Part shown: positions 23,163-35,300 of the stretch, one piece after another
Numbering within the stretch: position 1 is the first letter of the stretch
Layout: the number at the start of each line of letters is the position of its first letter
NCBI GenBank assembly: GCA_023362775.1
Contig: JALMGJ010000004.1
Coordinates: forward strand, 80,838,798-80,902,797
Direction: 5' to 3'
Origin: Charina bottae
Lineage: Eukaryota > Chordata > Lepidosauria > Squamata > Charinaidae
Length of the DNA: 64,000 nucleotides
Program-made: the position numbers and the translations under genes
Notes under the pieces: model-generated
What the model was told of the DNA's origin: nothing
Databases searched by the model: none
What the model saw: the letters and a program-made list of their open reading frames with translations, nothing else

Positions 23163-23872
23163 TGTCAGATTTCTCGTATGAAATTGGCAAATTGTTTTCT
23201 GTACGAAGCAAAAGTTTCTCATGATGACGTGATGCCAGGTGGCCAGATAACAACAAAGCCTTCCCATAGCTTTGAATGGCTTTGCTTATATCTTCTTTAG
23301 ATATGAAGCTAGAAGGTACCATGTGATACAATGTTATGGCTAGTCTCTAAACCTTCCCATGAGAACAGTTTGCCCCATTGCTTCATGGGAAAAGCTCTGC
23401 TCTGGAGAGCAGAGGGAGGGGGAGATCACATGCTTGCTCACATGTAACACTGCCACCCATTGACAGGTTATAGTATGTGCTATGGCCTATGAGCTGTCAG
23501 CCATTAACACTGACAGTAGCTCTGTCAGCCAATCAGAAAGCTGGAACAAGCGTATATCTCAGCTGTGAACCATGGTTCCTTGCTTCTTGACTTCTGCTGT
23601 CTCTTAGCCATGTCTTCATGTGTGTTCTGCTCCTGACTGGGAAGTTTGTAGCTATGCCTGGCTATGTGAGTGATTGCCATGGTGTGAGCTCCTTTCCTGT
23701 CTTGGCACTGAAGAAGATGTACTCTGATTTGTCTGTACCTTTTTGCAACGCTGTAACTGTATATACAACTTTGCTTTTATTTATAGTAAAGCCATTTTAG
23801 CTTTGAAAAGCTCCACTCTGTCTGTCTGTTTACTCTGCGCCTCTCTCTCTAGAAGCCAGCATTTATCCAACA
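23163..23872 (+). mobile_element. Solo LTR B (710 bp) inside L2 copy 2
   Basis: TGTCAGATTT...TATCCAACA, flanked by the exact 5-bp duplication TTACA (23158-23162, 23873-23877), and L2 reading resumes after it (compare copy 1 at 9300-9345). Likely promoter elements in + orientation: CCAATCAGAA near 23529, a TATATCT near 23552 and AGTAAAGCC near 23786. ERV-like, but no internal genes remain. Confidence 0.82.
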
Positions 23873-24168
23873 TTACAGGGCCAGTCGGAAGAGTTTGCTG
23901 AGCAACTGCAGGACAAAATCGCTCAGATTCATTCCAAGTTAAACTCTAAGCGTGAGGCACAATCTGGGGAGATGCCAGAGGCACATACTTACTCTGTTAT
24001 CTGGGAACAGTTTGATCCTGTTGGGCCTGATGAAGTAGACAGAATCCTACGGATTGTAAACGCCACCACTTGCCATCTAGACCCGTGTCCCTCCTGGATG
24101 GTTAAGTCAGCCCGGGAGGTTACATGTGGTTGGGTCCAGGCGATGATTAATACATCTTTGGGGAGGGG

Positions 24169-25425
24169 GTGTTTCCGGTGGTCTTTAAGATGGCGTTGGT
24201 TCATCCCCTCCTCAAGAAGCCTTCCCTGGACCCTACTGTTTTAAACAAATTTCGTCCTGTCTCCCACCTTCCCTTTTTGGGAAAGGTGGTTGAGAAGGTG
24301 GTGGTGCTGCAACTCCAGAGGATTCTGGATGAAACGGATTATCTAGACCCCTTTCAGTCAGGTTTCAGGCCGGGATATGGGACAGAGACTGCATTGGTCG
24401 TGCTTATGGATGATCTTTGGCGGGAGCGAGATGGAGGGAGTGCATCCATTCTCGCTCTCTTGGATCTCTCAGCGGCTTTTGATACCGTCGACCACAGTAT
24501 CCTGTTGGGGTGGCTCAGGGAGTTGGGGGTAGGTGGCGTTGTTTTACGCTGGTTTGCCTCCTTCCTCCGGGACCGCTCCCAATCGGTGGTAATAGGAGAG
24601 GAGAGATCTGACCCTCGGCCCCTCTTGTGTGGGGTGCCGCAGGGTTCAGTTCTCTCTCCTCTCCTATTTAACATCTACATGCAGCTGCTGGGCAAGATCA
24701 TCTGTCACCACGGGATGAGGTATCATCAGTACACTGATGATACCCAGTTGTACATCTCCGTCCCTGGTGAAATAAGTGTTGCAGTCAACACCCTTTCTCA
24801 GTGTCTGGAGGCTGTAGGGGCCTGGATGGGGCACAAGAGGCTTCAGCTGAACCCTGGTAAGATGGAGTGGCTGTGGATTGATGGCCTCTCTATTTCCAGG
24901 AAGTTGTCATCTTTAACTCTGGATGGGGTGGCACTGCCCCGTTCAGATTCAGTGCGAAACTTGGGGGTCCTCCTGGACTCAAGACTCCTGCTCAAGGAGC
25001 AGGTGGCAGTCGTGGTCAGGAGGGCCGTTGCACAGCTTCGGGTTGTGCGCCAGTTGCGCCCCTTCCTGGATCAGGAGGCCCTCCGAACAGTCACTCATGC
25101 CCTTGTCATCTCCCATATAGATTACTGCAATGCGCTCTACATGGGGCTACCCTTGAAGAGTATTCGGAAGCTTCAGCTGGTCCAGAATGCAGCTGCATGG
25201 GTAGTTCTGGGTGCTATAAGATCAGCACATGTAACACCACTACTCCGTGAGATGCATTGGGTCCCAGTTTGCTTCCGGATCCAATTCAAGGTGTTGGTTA
25301 TTACCTTTAAAGCCCTACATGGCATGGGACCAGGGTATCTGAGGGACCGTCTCGTCCCGATTACATCTACCCACCGCACCCGATCATGCAGGGAGGGCAT
25401 GCTCCGGATCCCATCACTAAAATAA
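24169..25425 (+). pseudogene. L2 reverse transcriptase (copy 2), 418 open codons
   Basis: Open from ATG 24169 with all RT boxes: FRPVSHLPFLGKVVEK, FQSGFRPGYGTETALV, motif A LLDLSAAFDTVDH, motif B CGVPQGSVLSP, motif C YHQYTDDTQLYIS (YTDD, both aspartates kept), RNLGVLLD, and thumb/C-terminal FKALHGMGPGYLRDRLVP. A stop at 25423-25425 truncates the C-terminus, which continues out of frame to about 25590. Domain 0 lies in another frame (23972-24244). Intact RT core, but not linked to its endonuclease. Confidence 0.85.
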
Positions 25426-25765
25426 TTCCATCTAGCAGGGTCCAGGAGACATGCCTTCTCTGCGATAGCACCCGCCGTATGGAATATCTTGCCCCCTGAG
25501 GCGAGACGGGCACCCTTGCTCCTGGCCTTCAGGAAGTCGTTAAAGACCTGGTTCTGCTGCCTTGCCTGGAACGAAGGACATAATAGTTCCTCCTGTGGGT
25601 GGTTAGCATAATAATATCCTCCTTTTAAGAACATACCATCTTTTTGGATTTTCATTTTTTATTTTTATGGTAGTTTTAAATGTATAAGTTTTTAACTTTT
25701 ATATTGTGATTGTAAACCGCCCAGAGTCTACCACGGTAGAGATGGGCGGGGATAAATCCAAATAA

Positions 25766-25800
<35 letters not shown>

Positions 25801-26061
25801 ATATTTACTGTCTTTATTGAGGGGCTTCTGACAGCTGATGAGACTTTGAGTATCATCTTGTTTGGTATGTTATGGTTTTTCTTTATGTTATGCTTTTTAT
25901 GTTTCTGTTTACTCCGCCTAAATTGTGTTTCTGTTAAAATCTGTTTGCTTAAGTTAATAATAAAGCTTAAGAACTCTTTACTCACTGGTGTGTTCATTGT
26001 CTCTGTATCTAAAAGATCCAATTGTCTCGGCACCTGATCACTGCCTGGACACTTGGCAAAA

Positions 26062-27850
26062 CAGAATGTCATAGTATATTTTGTCGAACACTTTGTTGAA
26101 ATCATGTTGAAATCAAGACATAAAAGATTTAAAGCATATCCTTATTCCACCAAAGAAGTAACCCAATTGGAATATAAGGTAGAGTTAGTCTGACAAGATT
26201 TGATCTTGACAGATTGTTGCTAACCTCTGGTAATTTACACATTATTTGCAGGATGTTTACATTCTGTTCTAAAATCTTCCAAGGTATTGATATTTGACTG
26301 AATGATTTGTAGTTCTATAATTCTCCCTTTCCCCCTCTTTTTTGAAGAAAGAGATTAAGTCTGCCCTCTTCAGTCATCTGGCACTTCACCTGTTCTTTAT
26401 GATTTCTCAGGAGTAATACATTGAAGTTAAACCAGACTATCTGTAAATTTCTTCAGCATGCAATTCATCTGGCTTGTTCAACTCATTCATCATAAACTGA
26501 TATTTATATACTATGTTTCTCTACTTTCATGCTTCAATCCAGTGTTTTCATCATGCTCTTTCACACTTGCCTGGTGGAACGTATGCCTTCTTCTCAAAGG
26601 CTGAGCAGTTTCCCCTTTCCTTCGTTATCTTTTATATGTTTATATGTTTTTAATTACTAACTTGACTGTAAACCGCCCAGAGTCTCCTTGTGGGGGGAGA
26701 TGGGCGGTGATATAAGTTGGAACAACAACAACATAAGTTGGAAATAAATAAATAAAAAATAAATAAATCTTTTAGCATTTGCCATCTTTGTTGATCAGCT
26801 GATACACTGATTCTTTTCACTTTCTTTTGATTTTAACAGTGAAGAAGCTTTTTTTTAAAAAAAATATTTTACTACTTTGCCAAATTCAGCTCAATTTGAG
26901 ATTTGGCAATTCTGACATATTTTCACAGTTCTGAGAAATCTATACATACTCCTCTGTGATCTGTCCCACTTTCCATGTCTTAGACGTGCCCTTTTCAGAT
27001 CTTCATTAAACTTATTTTGACATCTTCCTCTTTTGCCTATTCTTTTCCTTATTGAATTTTTTTTAAAAAAATGTGCTGTCACAATATATACATCTGTTAT
27101 TCCTTTCTTAAGAACTTCCACTCATCTTAAGCTATTTTTTTTCATTAGCTATAGTCTTACTTATGATTACTATAACTTTATTCAAATCCTTTTTTAAGTC
27201 CAAGGTATACATTCAAGAATTCTGAATTGTAATGTCTCTTAAAATCAAAAACACACTATAACACTATAACGCTATCATTTCTGTCCTATGTTCCTGCTAT
27301 TTCCACTTCCTCAACTAAGTTTTCCCTACTGATTAGTATTAAGCCAAGCACAGACAATTATCTAGCATGTTCCTTTACCCTCTGAAGGAAAAAAATTGTC
27401 AGTGAAGATTAGTCAGGAATTTCTTGGAAGGACCATGCTTGATAGACTTGTGTTCCAACAGATGTTGAGGTATTTAATGTTCCATCACTATCCATGCCTC
27501 TGTGAAATTTGCTTTTAGAAAGCATTATCCTTATCTTCCCCTTGGATGAGTATGAAGTAGTAGATACTGATAACAGTATTGCTTTCATTTGTTCCTTCAC
27601 GTATCTTAACTCACATGCTTTTTACAATATTGCTATGTTCATTTACTTGAATTTCTGAGTTGTGTGAATATTTTTTTAATACAGCGCAACTTCTGTGATC
27701 TTTCTGTTGTTTTTGTTCATTTATAATAAGTTAAATTCTTCTTCAGTATTCTAAACATAGGAGTCATCTTATGGGAGCTTTATTAAATTTACTAGATTTT
27801 TTTCCCTTGAAAACATCAGCTGTCTTATTTGCAATAACTACATGAGGAAT
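26062..27850 (-). mobile_element. Ancient CR1 LINE, continuation
   Basis: CR1 text resumes at CAGAATGTCATAG and continues: GAAATCAAGACATAAAAGA, ATCTTCCAAGGTATTGATATTTGACTG, GGCACTTCACCTGTTCTTTATG, AATTCATCTGGCTTGTT, and further toward the CR1 endonuclease region (CTATCCATGCCTCTGTGAAATTT, CTTGAATTTCTGAGTTGTGTG). Together with 20475-21430 it represents about 2.7 kb of CR1 without an open frame. A short L2 tail is inserted at 26610-26768. Confidence 0.7.
26610..26768 (+). mobile_element. L2-type LINE 3' tail
   Basis: GACTGTAAACCGCCCAGAGTCTCCTTGTGG...GATGGGCGGTGATATAAGTTGGAA followed by AAATAAATAAATAAAAAATAAATAA. Only the last part of the 3' end is present. Confidence 0.75.
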
Positions 27851-29174
27851 AGAAATGAATAAATCAACCTGTACACTAGGAGTTCTATGAAATTAGAGCA
27901 CAAAGGATTATATTTCAGGAATCATTTATTTCTAATGGAAAGCAATGAAACTTCCCTGGACTACCATTTCACACAGAATGAGCATTGTTGATTTCCTGCA
28001 GTGTATCAGAGATAAACTTTATGATCCTGGATATTCTATATCATGTTTCAATAATTTCATTCTAGTGCTCCATTATACAAATTGAAGCCATTTATATATG
28101 AAAGAAAATCTTGGGCTATATGAAGATTTTACAGTTTGTAAAAAATAAAAGCTCTGATGTAATACTACAGTTCTGAAAGCTTTTATTTTTCTGTGTACTA
28201 GGGATGATAAAAGTCTTTAAATAAATCTTTGTGGTTCAATAATTTATGTAAATTTTTGCTGAATCATTCTTCATTCTGTCATGGGAGGGGCAGACTTATT
28301 TTAGTTTTGGGCTTTTCATCAACTTGGTTGACTCCTATGAATGGTTTATATTATTTCTTCTCAATACTTGGGAAAGTATAGTGCATATAACTTATGTTTA
28401 GAATAGAAATGCTAATGGAACTGCATGTTTCAGAGAAAGAACATAAAAGAAAAAACCATTACTTCTGAAATAGATTATTTTTTTGTACTGTTCAAGCTAC
28501 AGTGTATTGTGTGTGTGTGCGTGTGCGCGTGCACATCACTTTACTAGAAAGCATTAGAAATACAAACCCAAAATGTGTTTCTAACTTTTCTTTATTTTCC
28601 ATTACTGGAATCTTCCTCAAATAGTCGGTCAAAATATAAAAACCTTGTACTACATATATCAGTTTGAAAGTCTAATTATATATAAGAACATTTTTTTTCT
28701 GGCAAATTTTGTGCTGGATTAAACAAAGAATGTTTTCTTCCTTAAAATGTGTTCATCTCAGCTTTTTATATAATTATAAAAAAGGTTATAGGTTCTTGTT
28801 TGCATAGTCTGCACCTGAGTTATAACAAAAGGTAATTGTATCCAGACTAGTGTATATTTCAAACTACCCATTTCTGGAGGGGGGGGACTCATTTCTGTTT
28901 CTAATGTATTATTTCTGTGTATTTCAAGCATACTTGCAATTTGCAAGGCTCTTTAGTTGATAGCATTATTATAAACCCATGAAATGTATATTTTGAACAG
29001 ATGGAGCTACAAATTATAACCATACCCTCAAAGAGAAACCATATAAACATTATGAGCATAGGTGGATGCTTGCAGAGGCTATGGAAAGCAAATAAATATT
29101 CCAGCTGGGAAGTTAGTTTCCCCAGGAAGACAGTCAGCCAGCCAGACATATAAAATTCCCTTCTCACCCCTATG
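27851..29174. other. Intronic spacer with (GT)n tract
   Basis: Nothing recognised except an alternating GT/GC tract at about 28505-28532 that could form Z-DNA. Confidence 0.45.
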
Positions 29175-31795
29175 GGTGGTATGTGTCTTCCTCAATCTTG
29201 GGTCCTCTGCCAGAGGCCTGGGAGTTTGAGGGTTCTGAGCAGTATCTTAGCTGTTCCCAGCATTGCACTCTTCTGGACAGAGAGCTCTGATGTTGCTCCT
29301 GGGAACTGTTGGAGCCACTCTCCCACCTTAAGAGGCACAGCCGCAAGTGCTCCTACCACCACTGGGGTCACTTTGGCCTTCACTTTTCACATTCTCTCTA
29401 GTTCTTCCTTCATGCCAAGGTACTTCTTCAGCTTCTCATACTCCTCCTTCCTGATGTTGCTGTCACTTGGCACTGCTACATTTATCACCACTGCTGTCTT
29501 CTGGTCCTTGTCTACTACCACAATGTCTGGATGATTGGCCAATACCTGCCTGTCTGTCTGGATCTGGAAATCCTACAGGATCTTAGCCCTGTTACTCTCC
29601 ACGACCTTCTGTAGAATCTCCCATCTGGACTTTGGAGGGTCTAGCCCATACACTGTGCAGATGTTCCTGTACACAATGCCAGTTACTTGATTGTGCCGTT
29701 CAGTGTATGCTGTTCCTGCCTGCATCTTACTCCCTGCCACTATGTGTTGGACTGTCTCCGAGGCCTCTCTGCACAGTCTGCAGCTTGGGTCCTGTCCAGC
29801 CCTTGCCAGCCACTGGTCGGAGTTCCCAATGTCAGCCACCTCAGCTATCTGTCAGTGGTACATCCCATGCAGGGTCTTGCCTTGGTATGACACTTCTTCT
29901 GCTTGATCTTCCTCCCATGTCTGCTGCTGCCTCAAGCATTCACTCAGCAGCTCATCAAGGGTGCCATCTTACTGATGTACTCCTGGATGCTCTGCGCTAT
30001 GTCCAGGACAGTGGCTTTGACACTCACCAGACCCCGCCCACCATCTTTCCGGCTGCTGTACAGTCTCTGGGTGCTAGACTTGAGATTGAAACCTCTGTAC
30101 ATTGAGGAGCTTCTGGGTCTTCACATCAGCAACGTCCATGTCCTCCTTTGGCCAGCTCACTATACCGGCAGGGTATCTGATGACTGGCAGGTTATACATG
30201 TTGATGGTGTGGTTCTTGTTCTTCCTATTGAGCTGGCTCTTCAGGACCTGTCTTATCCTTTGGTGGTACTTGGATGTTGCTGTTTTCCTTACCTCCTCAT
30301 TGTTGTTCCCATGTGACTGTGGTATACCAAGGTACTTGTAGCTGGTCAGTATGTCTGCTATATGGCCTGCTGGTACTTCCACTCCATCAGTCTTGACTAC
30401 CTTCCCTTTCTTTACTACCATCCGGCCACATTTCTCTAGTCCGAATGACATCCCAAAGTCCTCAGTGTAGATATGTGTCAGGTGGATCAGTGAGTCAATG
30501 TCTCGTTCATTCTTAGCATACAGCTTGATGTCATCCATGTGGAGGAGGTGGCTGATGGTAGTTCCACTCTTGAACATGTAGCCATATCCAATTCTTGTGA
30601 TTATCTGGCTGAGGGGGTTCAAGCCTATGCAGAACAGCAGTGGGACAGTGCATCTCCTTGGTATATGCCACACTTGATGCCCATTGGTGCAAGCTGTATT
30701 GAGTTGACTTCCAGTGTTGTCTTCCACAGCCCAAATGAGTTCTTGAGGAAGGTCCTTAGTGTCCTGTTGACTTTGTATAGCACCAGGCATTCACAGATCC
30801 ATGTTTGTGGCACTGAGTCATAGGCTTTCCTGTAGTCAATCCAGGCTGTGCTCAGATTGGTCTGTCTAGACCTTGAGTCTTGAGTGACTTCTCTATCTAT
30901 GAACAACTGGTGTTTGGAGCCTCTGGTGTTGTTCTTAATACCCTTCTGAGCTGTGCTCATGTACTGGCCCATATGGTCCTATACCTTGGTGGCTATGATG
31001 CCTGATAGGACTTTCCATGTTATGGGGAGGCAGGTTATTGGCCTGGTAGTTGGATGGTGCTGTTCCCTTGTGGGGGTCTTTCACGATCCTGATCTTTCAT
31101 GATCAGGACTGTCCTTCCTTGTGTTAGCCAGTCTGGGTGGGAGCCTACTGCTACCAGCTGGTTCATCTGTGCTGCTAGGAGTTCATGCACTGCTGTTAGT
31201 TTCTTTAGCCAGTAGGCGTGGATCATATCCGGGCCAGGTGCTGCCCAGCTTTTTATGTTCTTGGCCTGCTGTTGGATGTCTGCTACTGTGATGGTGACTG
31301 TTTCCTGTTCTGGGATATTGCTGTGGTCTGCTCTCAGGTCCTGCAGCCTCTTTGCACTGGTGTTATATGTCTTCTCTTTCTCCCATATGTTCTTCCAGTA
31401 CAATTTAGTTTCTGCTGTTGGTGCCTCTGCTGTTACGGTCTTGTTGCACTGCAGTTGGAAGTACATCTTGGATGGTTCTTTGGAGAACAGGGCATTTATC
31501 TTGTTGGCCTCTGCTTCTCTAGTGTATCTCCTTATCCTGGTAGCCAGTGCTGTGAGCTTTTGTTTAGCAGTCTCTAGGACTTCAGATGGAGTCAGGCCCT
31601 TGTATTTTTTCAGTAGCCAAGTTTTATCCTTAATCTCCACACCCTTCTGTAGTTCTGCCAGCTAGTTAACTTCTCTCCAAGTTTTTCTTGATCTTAGTCT
31701 CCAACCTCTTCCTCGGGGGGGGGGGGGAGGAGTATGTACTGCTGTTCTTCTTCATTGTGTAGCCAAGCATCTCCAGGATTACAGCTTTTGATGTG
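29175..31795 (-). mobile_element. R4-clade LINE with restriction-like endonuclease, 5' truncated
   Basis: On the minus strand one degenerate frame set reads RT then a C-terminal cysteine motif and a PD-(D/E)XK-like endonuclease. That order (RT before endonuclease) separates it from the L2, CR1 and BovB LINEs here, which have an N-terminal APE endonuclease, and points to the R2/R4 group. The reading TSYKYLGIPQSHG and HMDDIKLYAK matches R4-type RT. There is no obvious microsatellite tail at the 3' end near 29175. No satellite or rDNA target is apparent. Confidence 0.75.
29190..31640 (-). pseudogene. R4-type RT and C-terminal endonuclease remnant
   Basis: Order on the minus strand: N-terminal part of RT with AAPGPDMIHAYWLKKL (about 31230); motif A WIDYRKAYDSVP (about 30830); motif B region CGIYQGDALS (about 30650); motif C LLHMDDIKLYAK (about 30520); KYLGIPQ (about 30330); cysteine motif CRLCREASETVQHIV (about 29760); endonuclease HPDIVVVDKDQK...VAVP (about 29500). 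Stops and frame changes occur near 31015, 30640, 29900, 29570 and 29385. Both motif C aspartates and the PD...D...K residues survive, but the protein is broken. Confidence 0.75.
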
Positions 31796-32345
31796 TAGAA
31801 GAGGAAACAACTTACTCTCTTAAAATCTCTTCCTCAACCATATCTCCACTCTGCAGGGGGTGGGGGGAGGATCAAGCAATGGAGAGATTGCCTACAGAAA
31901 TCACTTGCTTTTTTTTTCTCCCCACCTCCACCCCCCCCCCCAGTGCAGAGAGAGTGGAGAGAAAAAGATTTTAAGAGAGTACTGTAATGTTTGTGTAGCA
32001 TACTTGCAACTCCCAGCCCCAGGCTACCAGTGCAATCACATTGCTTTTGATGTGTAGAAGGGCAAACAGCTTACTTTCTTGAAATCCCTTTCTCTCCAAT
32101 CTCTCTGCTCTGCAAGGGGGGAAAGAAAAAAAAATCACAGGTGAGGCACAGGACAACATGTACTGATTGCAATGGCGATCACATAACAGGGATTCTGCAA
32201 AGGTCGTAAATAGTTGTAAATGGGCTGTATCTTTCAGCACCATTGTAACTTTGAACAGTTGCTGAACGAATGGTCTGTAAGTGAGAACAAACTGTAAATG
32301 AGTCTTTTCAGAAAGCAACTGGATACCATTTACAGAACACAAATG
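31796..32345. mobile_element. DNA-transposon-derived region with internal repeats
   Basis: TTTTGATGTGTAGAAG..CAAAC..CTTACT occurs twice (about 31786-31823 and 32045-32080). A local inverted pair (CTCTTAAAATCTC at 31817 and GATTTTAAGAGAG at 31966) and a stretch with GTAACTTTGAACAGTTGC (about 32243) match the right half of the reptile mariner/Tigger-like family whose left end is at 304. Boundaries are uncertain. Confidence 0.45.
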
Positions 32346-35300
32346 ACTATTAAAAATAGGGGCAGGGGAACTCTCATTTTTATACATCTAGTATTAACAG
32401 TAAGATGATTCATGTTGGTAATAAAACCTAACTATATTTTAGTTACAAAAGAACAATTTATAACTGATAAGTAGACATTTAGTTGGTAGAAAAATCATTA
32501 TATTATCAGATTAGGCCTAAGGGGAGGGGGGGCTTGTTTATGATGCCTGAAAATTATAGAACTATAATGGATACTGTTTTTATGATATTATTATTGTTTA
32601 TTTATTATGTTTGTAATCATTACATTATGATCTTATTCTTTGTTTTAATTAATTAAAGGAAGTTTTCACAGACCTAAAGATGGAAAGACCATATATGAGA
32701 AATAAACAAGGATGTATATTAGCAAGTAGCAATATCTACATCTACTTTTTACAGAATAAATCCCTCTTAAAAGATGCCTATATTTCTGTTGAGATCCTAT
32801 GAGATCTGTGTCAAGATATTTTTGGAAAAACATTTCTTAACTATAGAGAAGAAAATTTAATTTGGATCATATGGTCATCTGCTACGGGAAACACAATTTA
32901 GTCATACCGTAAACATGTTGTCTTAAATTCTTACTTCCTTTATGGAAGTGACAACTAGTGTGGACAGAATTGGATAGCACTAATCTTTTCATTTCATCCA
33001 ATAATATTTTCTTGTGGTAAGGAAGAAAGTCCTTTTATGGCAAAAACTAGCTGAAAGAGCAATTTCATAGAATGCTTTTCTGCATTATTCTACATATGTA
33101 GGTACAGTAGATAGAAGGTACCTAGATAGTATATACTGTACATATTAGGTATTAAAAGAAAGGAGCCAAGTGAAACATTGAGAATTCCTTAATGACCCAG
33201 ATATAAAACAATATACAATATTAAACTGCATAGGATTCTAGGATAAATAAGGTTGAAGTGCAGGACACCAGAAAATGAGGTAGCAATATTTTAGATGTGG
33301 TTTAGGACTTCCAGTATTCTTATTTTTAAAGATTTTCAAAGCTGTTTTAATTTGAAAGTAACTTCCTCACTATACACGAACAGTTAAGCATGTTGTATAA
33401 ACAGGGCCAGAATTTTTTTAAAAAAAATCTGTGAAAAATAACTATGTCTATTGTACATTCAGATGTTTAATGTCAACAGGACTGTCCTAAGAATGGCACT
33501 AAAAATCTAGATGTACAATCTCTTTCTGTTGTGGAAACATAAAATATATAGAAGCATAACAAAAATTCAGCCAAAAAGTTAAAAAGCTGACTTGTCCAGA
33601 TCAAATATGAAAGGAAAGGGTGATACTTAGTTCTAGGATCTTGTTACTAAATGTTCACTGCACTAATCACTTTCTTCTTCCATTTTATCCCAACAAAGCT
33701 TTTCTCATCAATCAAGAGTAAGTTAAGGTGAAACAAAAGCAGGGAAAAGAAATGCTATGAGGATATAAAAAGTTGTGGATCATCCTCAACGATTTGCTGT
33801 TTGGGTTTTAAAATACTTCATATGTGATTTGGACACATCATGATTTAAACAACCATGTACTGTAACTGGAAATAAAAGTTTTTTCCAAACCAATAGCAAC
33901 CATCCCCATTATTCTAGTAGTACTGTGTAGGGATATTTCAAAAAGATCCCAGCAGCTACTTTGTTCTCTGCTTCTCCGAAGTTCTAATGCCAGGCTCCAG
34001 GGTTCTTCTCTTTGTCTGTTAAGTGTCTTGCCAGGGTTTCTTGAACTTGCCATCACAGATTGATGGATCCTTGCAGGTCAATTTCAGTTTCAGTCTGATA
34101 GTGGCTTGCTGCTAATTCTTCATAAAAAAGATGCAAACATGTGAATTCAGATATTTATAGAAATCCTTTGTTTGTTTATGACTCTTTAGAAACACAAGAA
34201 TTTACAATAATATTCATAACTATACCTTTGCTTCGAGGGCTAGAATAGCACAGATCAAACTGAAGAAGTTCTTTCAGTGTTGGAAGAGAAATCCTTTAGA
34301 TGTCATACTTACTATTTTACCATAACAGAAACAAGAGGGGAGGCAGTGCTTTTCTTGTAAAGATCCAAAAAACCGAAAATGAACCCTGTATTTAAGTTCT
34401 GTTTTTTACTGTGCCCACAGGCAGAGATGGATATATTGAAATGATTAAGCTCATTTAACTTAAAGTACATTTCAAAACAATTTGTTAAACAAGAAAAAAA
34501 GTCACTGAACTCTGGAATCCAGACTTTCTAGACCAGTGCTAGAGGCAAATAGAAATACAGCCAAAGATATGAAACAATAACTTTTGTAGTTTTATATTAA
34601 GCATTTTAAACAGAAGACAACAGTTTGATTGTAACATGATATGCCATATTGGTTTAAATGGCATCATAATGGCATCAAAGTTGCTGTAATAACTTTGACT
34701 CCAGTTTCTATATTTTTGTTTGCTTGTTTAACTATCATAAAAACAGATATCACTTTATATCCCTTGGTTTTCATCCAAACACCTGCTATAGCATCTGTTC
34801 ATAAAATTTTCATATCACACTGAGCACAACTTCCAGTTTGCTTTGATTGAAGGCCTTGTGGAATATTTTCTTTAGGGGACTCCTGTCTCACATACTCTTG
34901 AGTTAATGAAAATGCTTTATTGAGATGCACAACATGGACCAACTAAATAGTGTCAAGAACCTGATGACCTGGCGCCTCTATGTTTGGGGTACTGGTTATT
35001 GCTAAACTACTCATTGCCTAATGTTCTTCATACTTGCATTGTGATTCAGCAGAACTACCAGGTCATTAATTAGTGCTTGGCTTTCTAAGAGCTTCTTTAA
35101 TGCATGTTTTTAAATGCCAGGCCCAACCACAAAGCTCTTTAGACCCATAATCTTCAGAATAAAATTTGTGGCTCAATTTCCATTTGCCTAAATTTCATCT
35201 GTAATGAGAACGTGTCTGCTAAAGACATCTGTTTCACTGTGGCATCCTTTCATTTTAATGGCAAATAATAGAGTTCAGCTTCCTAAGATTAGAGGTTATA

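Larger units (their letters stand above)
21815..25802 (+). mobile_element. L2-clade LINE, copy 2, with endonuclease and RT
   Basis: The most complete L2 in the window. It runs from a GC-rich 5' part through an APE-type endonuclease, linker, RT and C-terminal region to the tail TGTAAACCGCCCAGAGTC and an (AAAT)n tract at 25763-25802. A solo LTR (23163-23872) splits the linker. Coding density and CpG content exceed those of the surrounding intron. The 5' limit is approximate. Confidence 0.85.
21431..26061. mobile_element. Composite 4.6-kb insertion into CR1
   Basis: The 7-bp CAGAATG occurs on both sides (21424-21430 and 26062-26068), and the CR1 text resumes in register after it, so everything between arrived after CR1. 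It holds an outer element (21431 to about 21815 and 25803-26061) and L2 copy 2 within it. The right outer part has AATAATAAAGCTT followed by a U5-like stretch ending ACACTTGGCAAAA, which suggests an LTR, but the ends are not a clean TG...CA with 5-bp duplications. Confidence 0.6.

Noticed and set aside
28515..28946. 62-codon minus frame near 28758-28946 and similar short frames in quiet intron
   Set aside because: Length expected by chance in AT-rich DNA and no splice sites or similarity.
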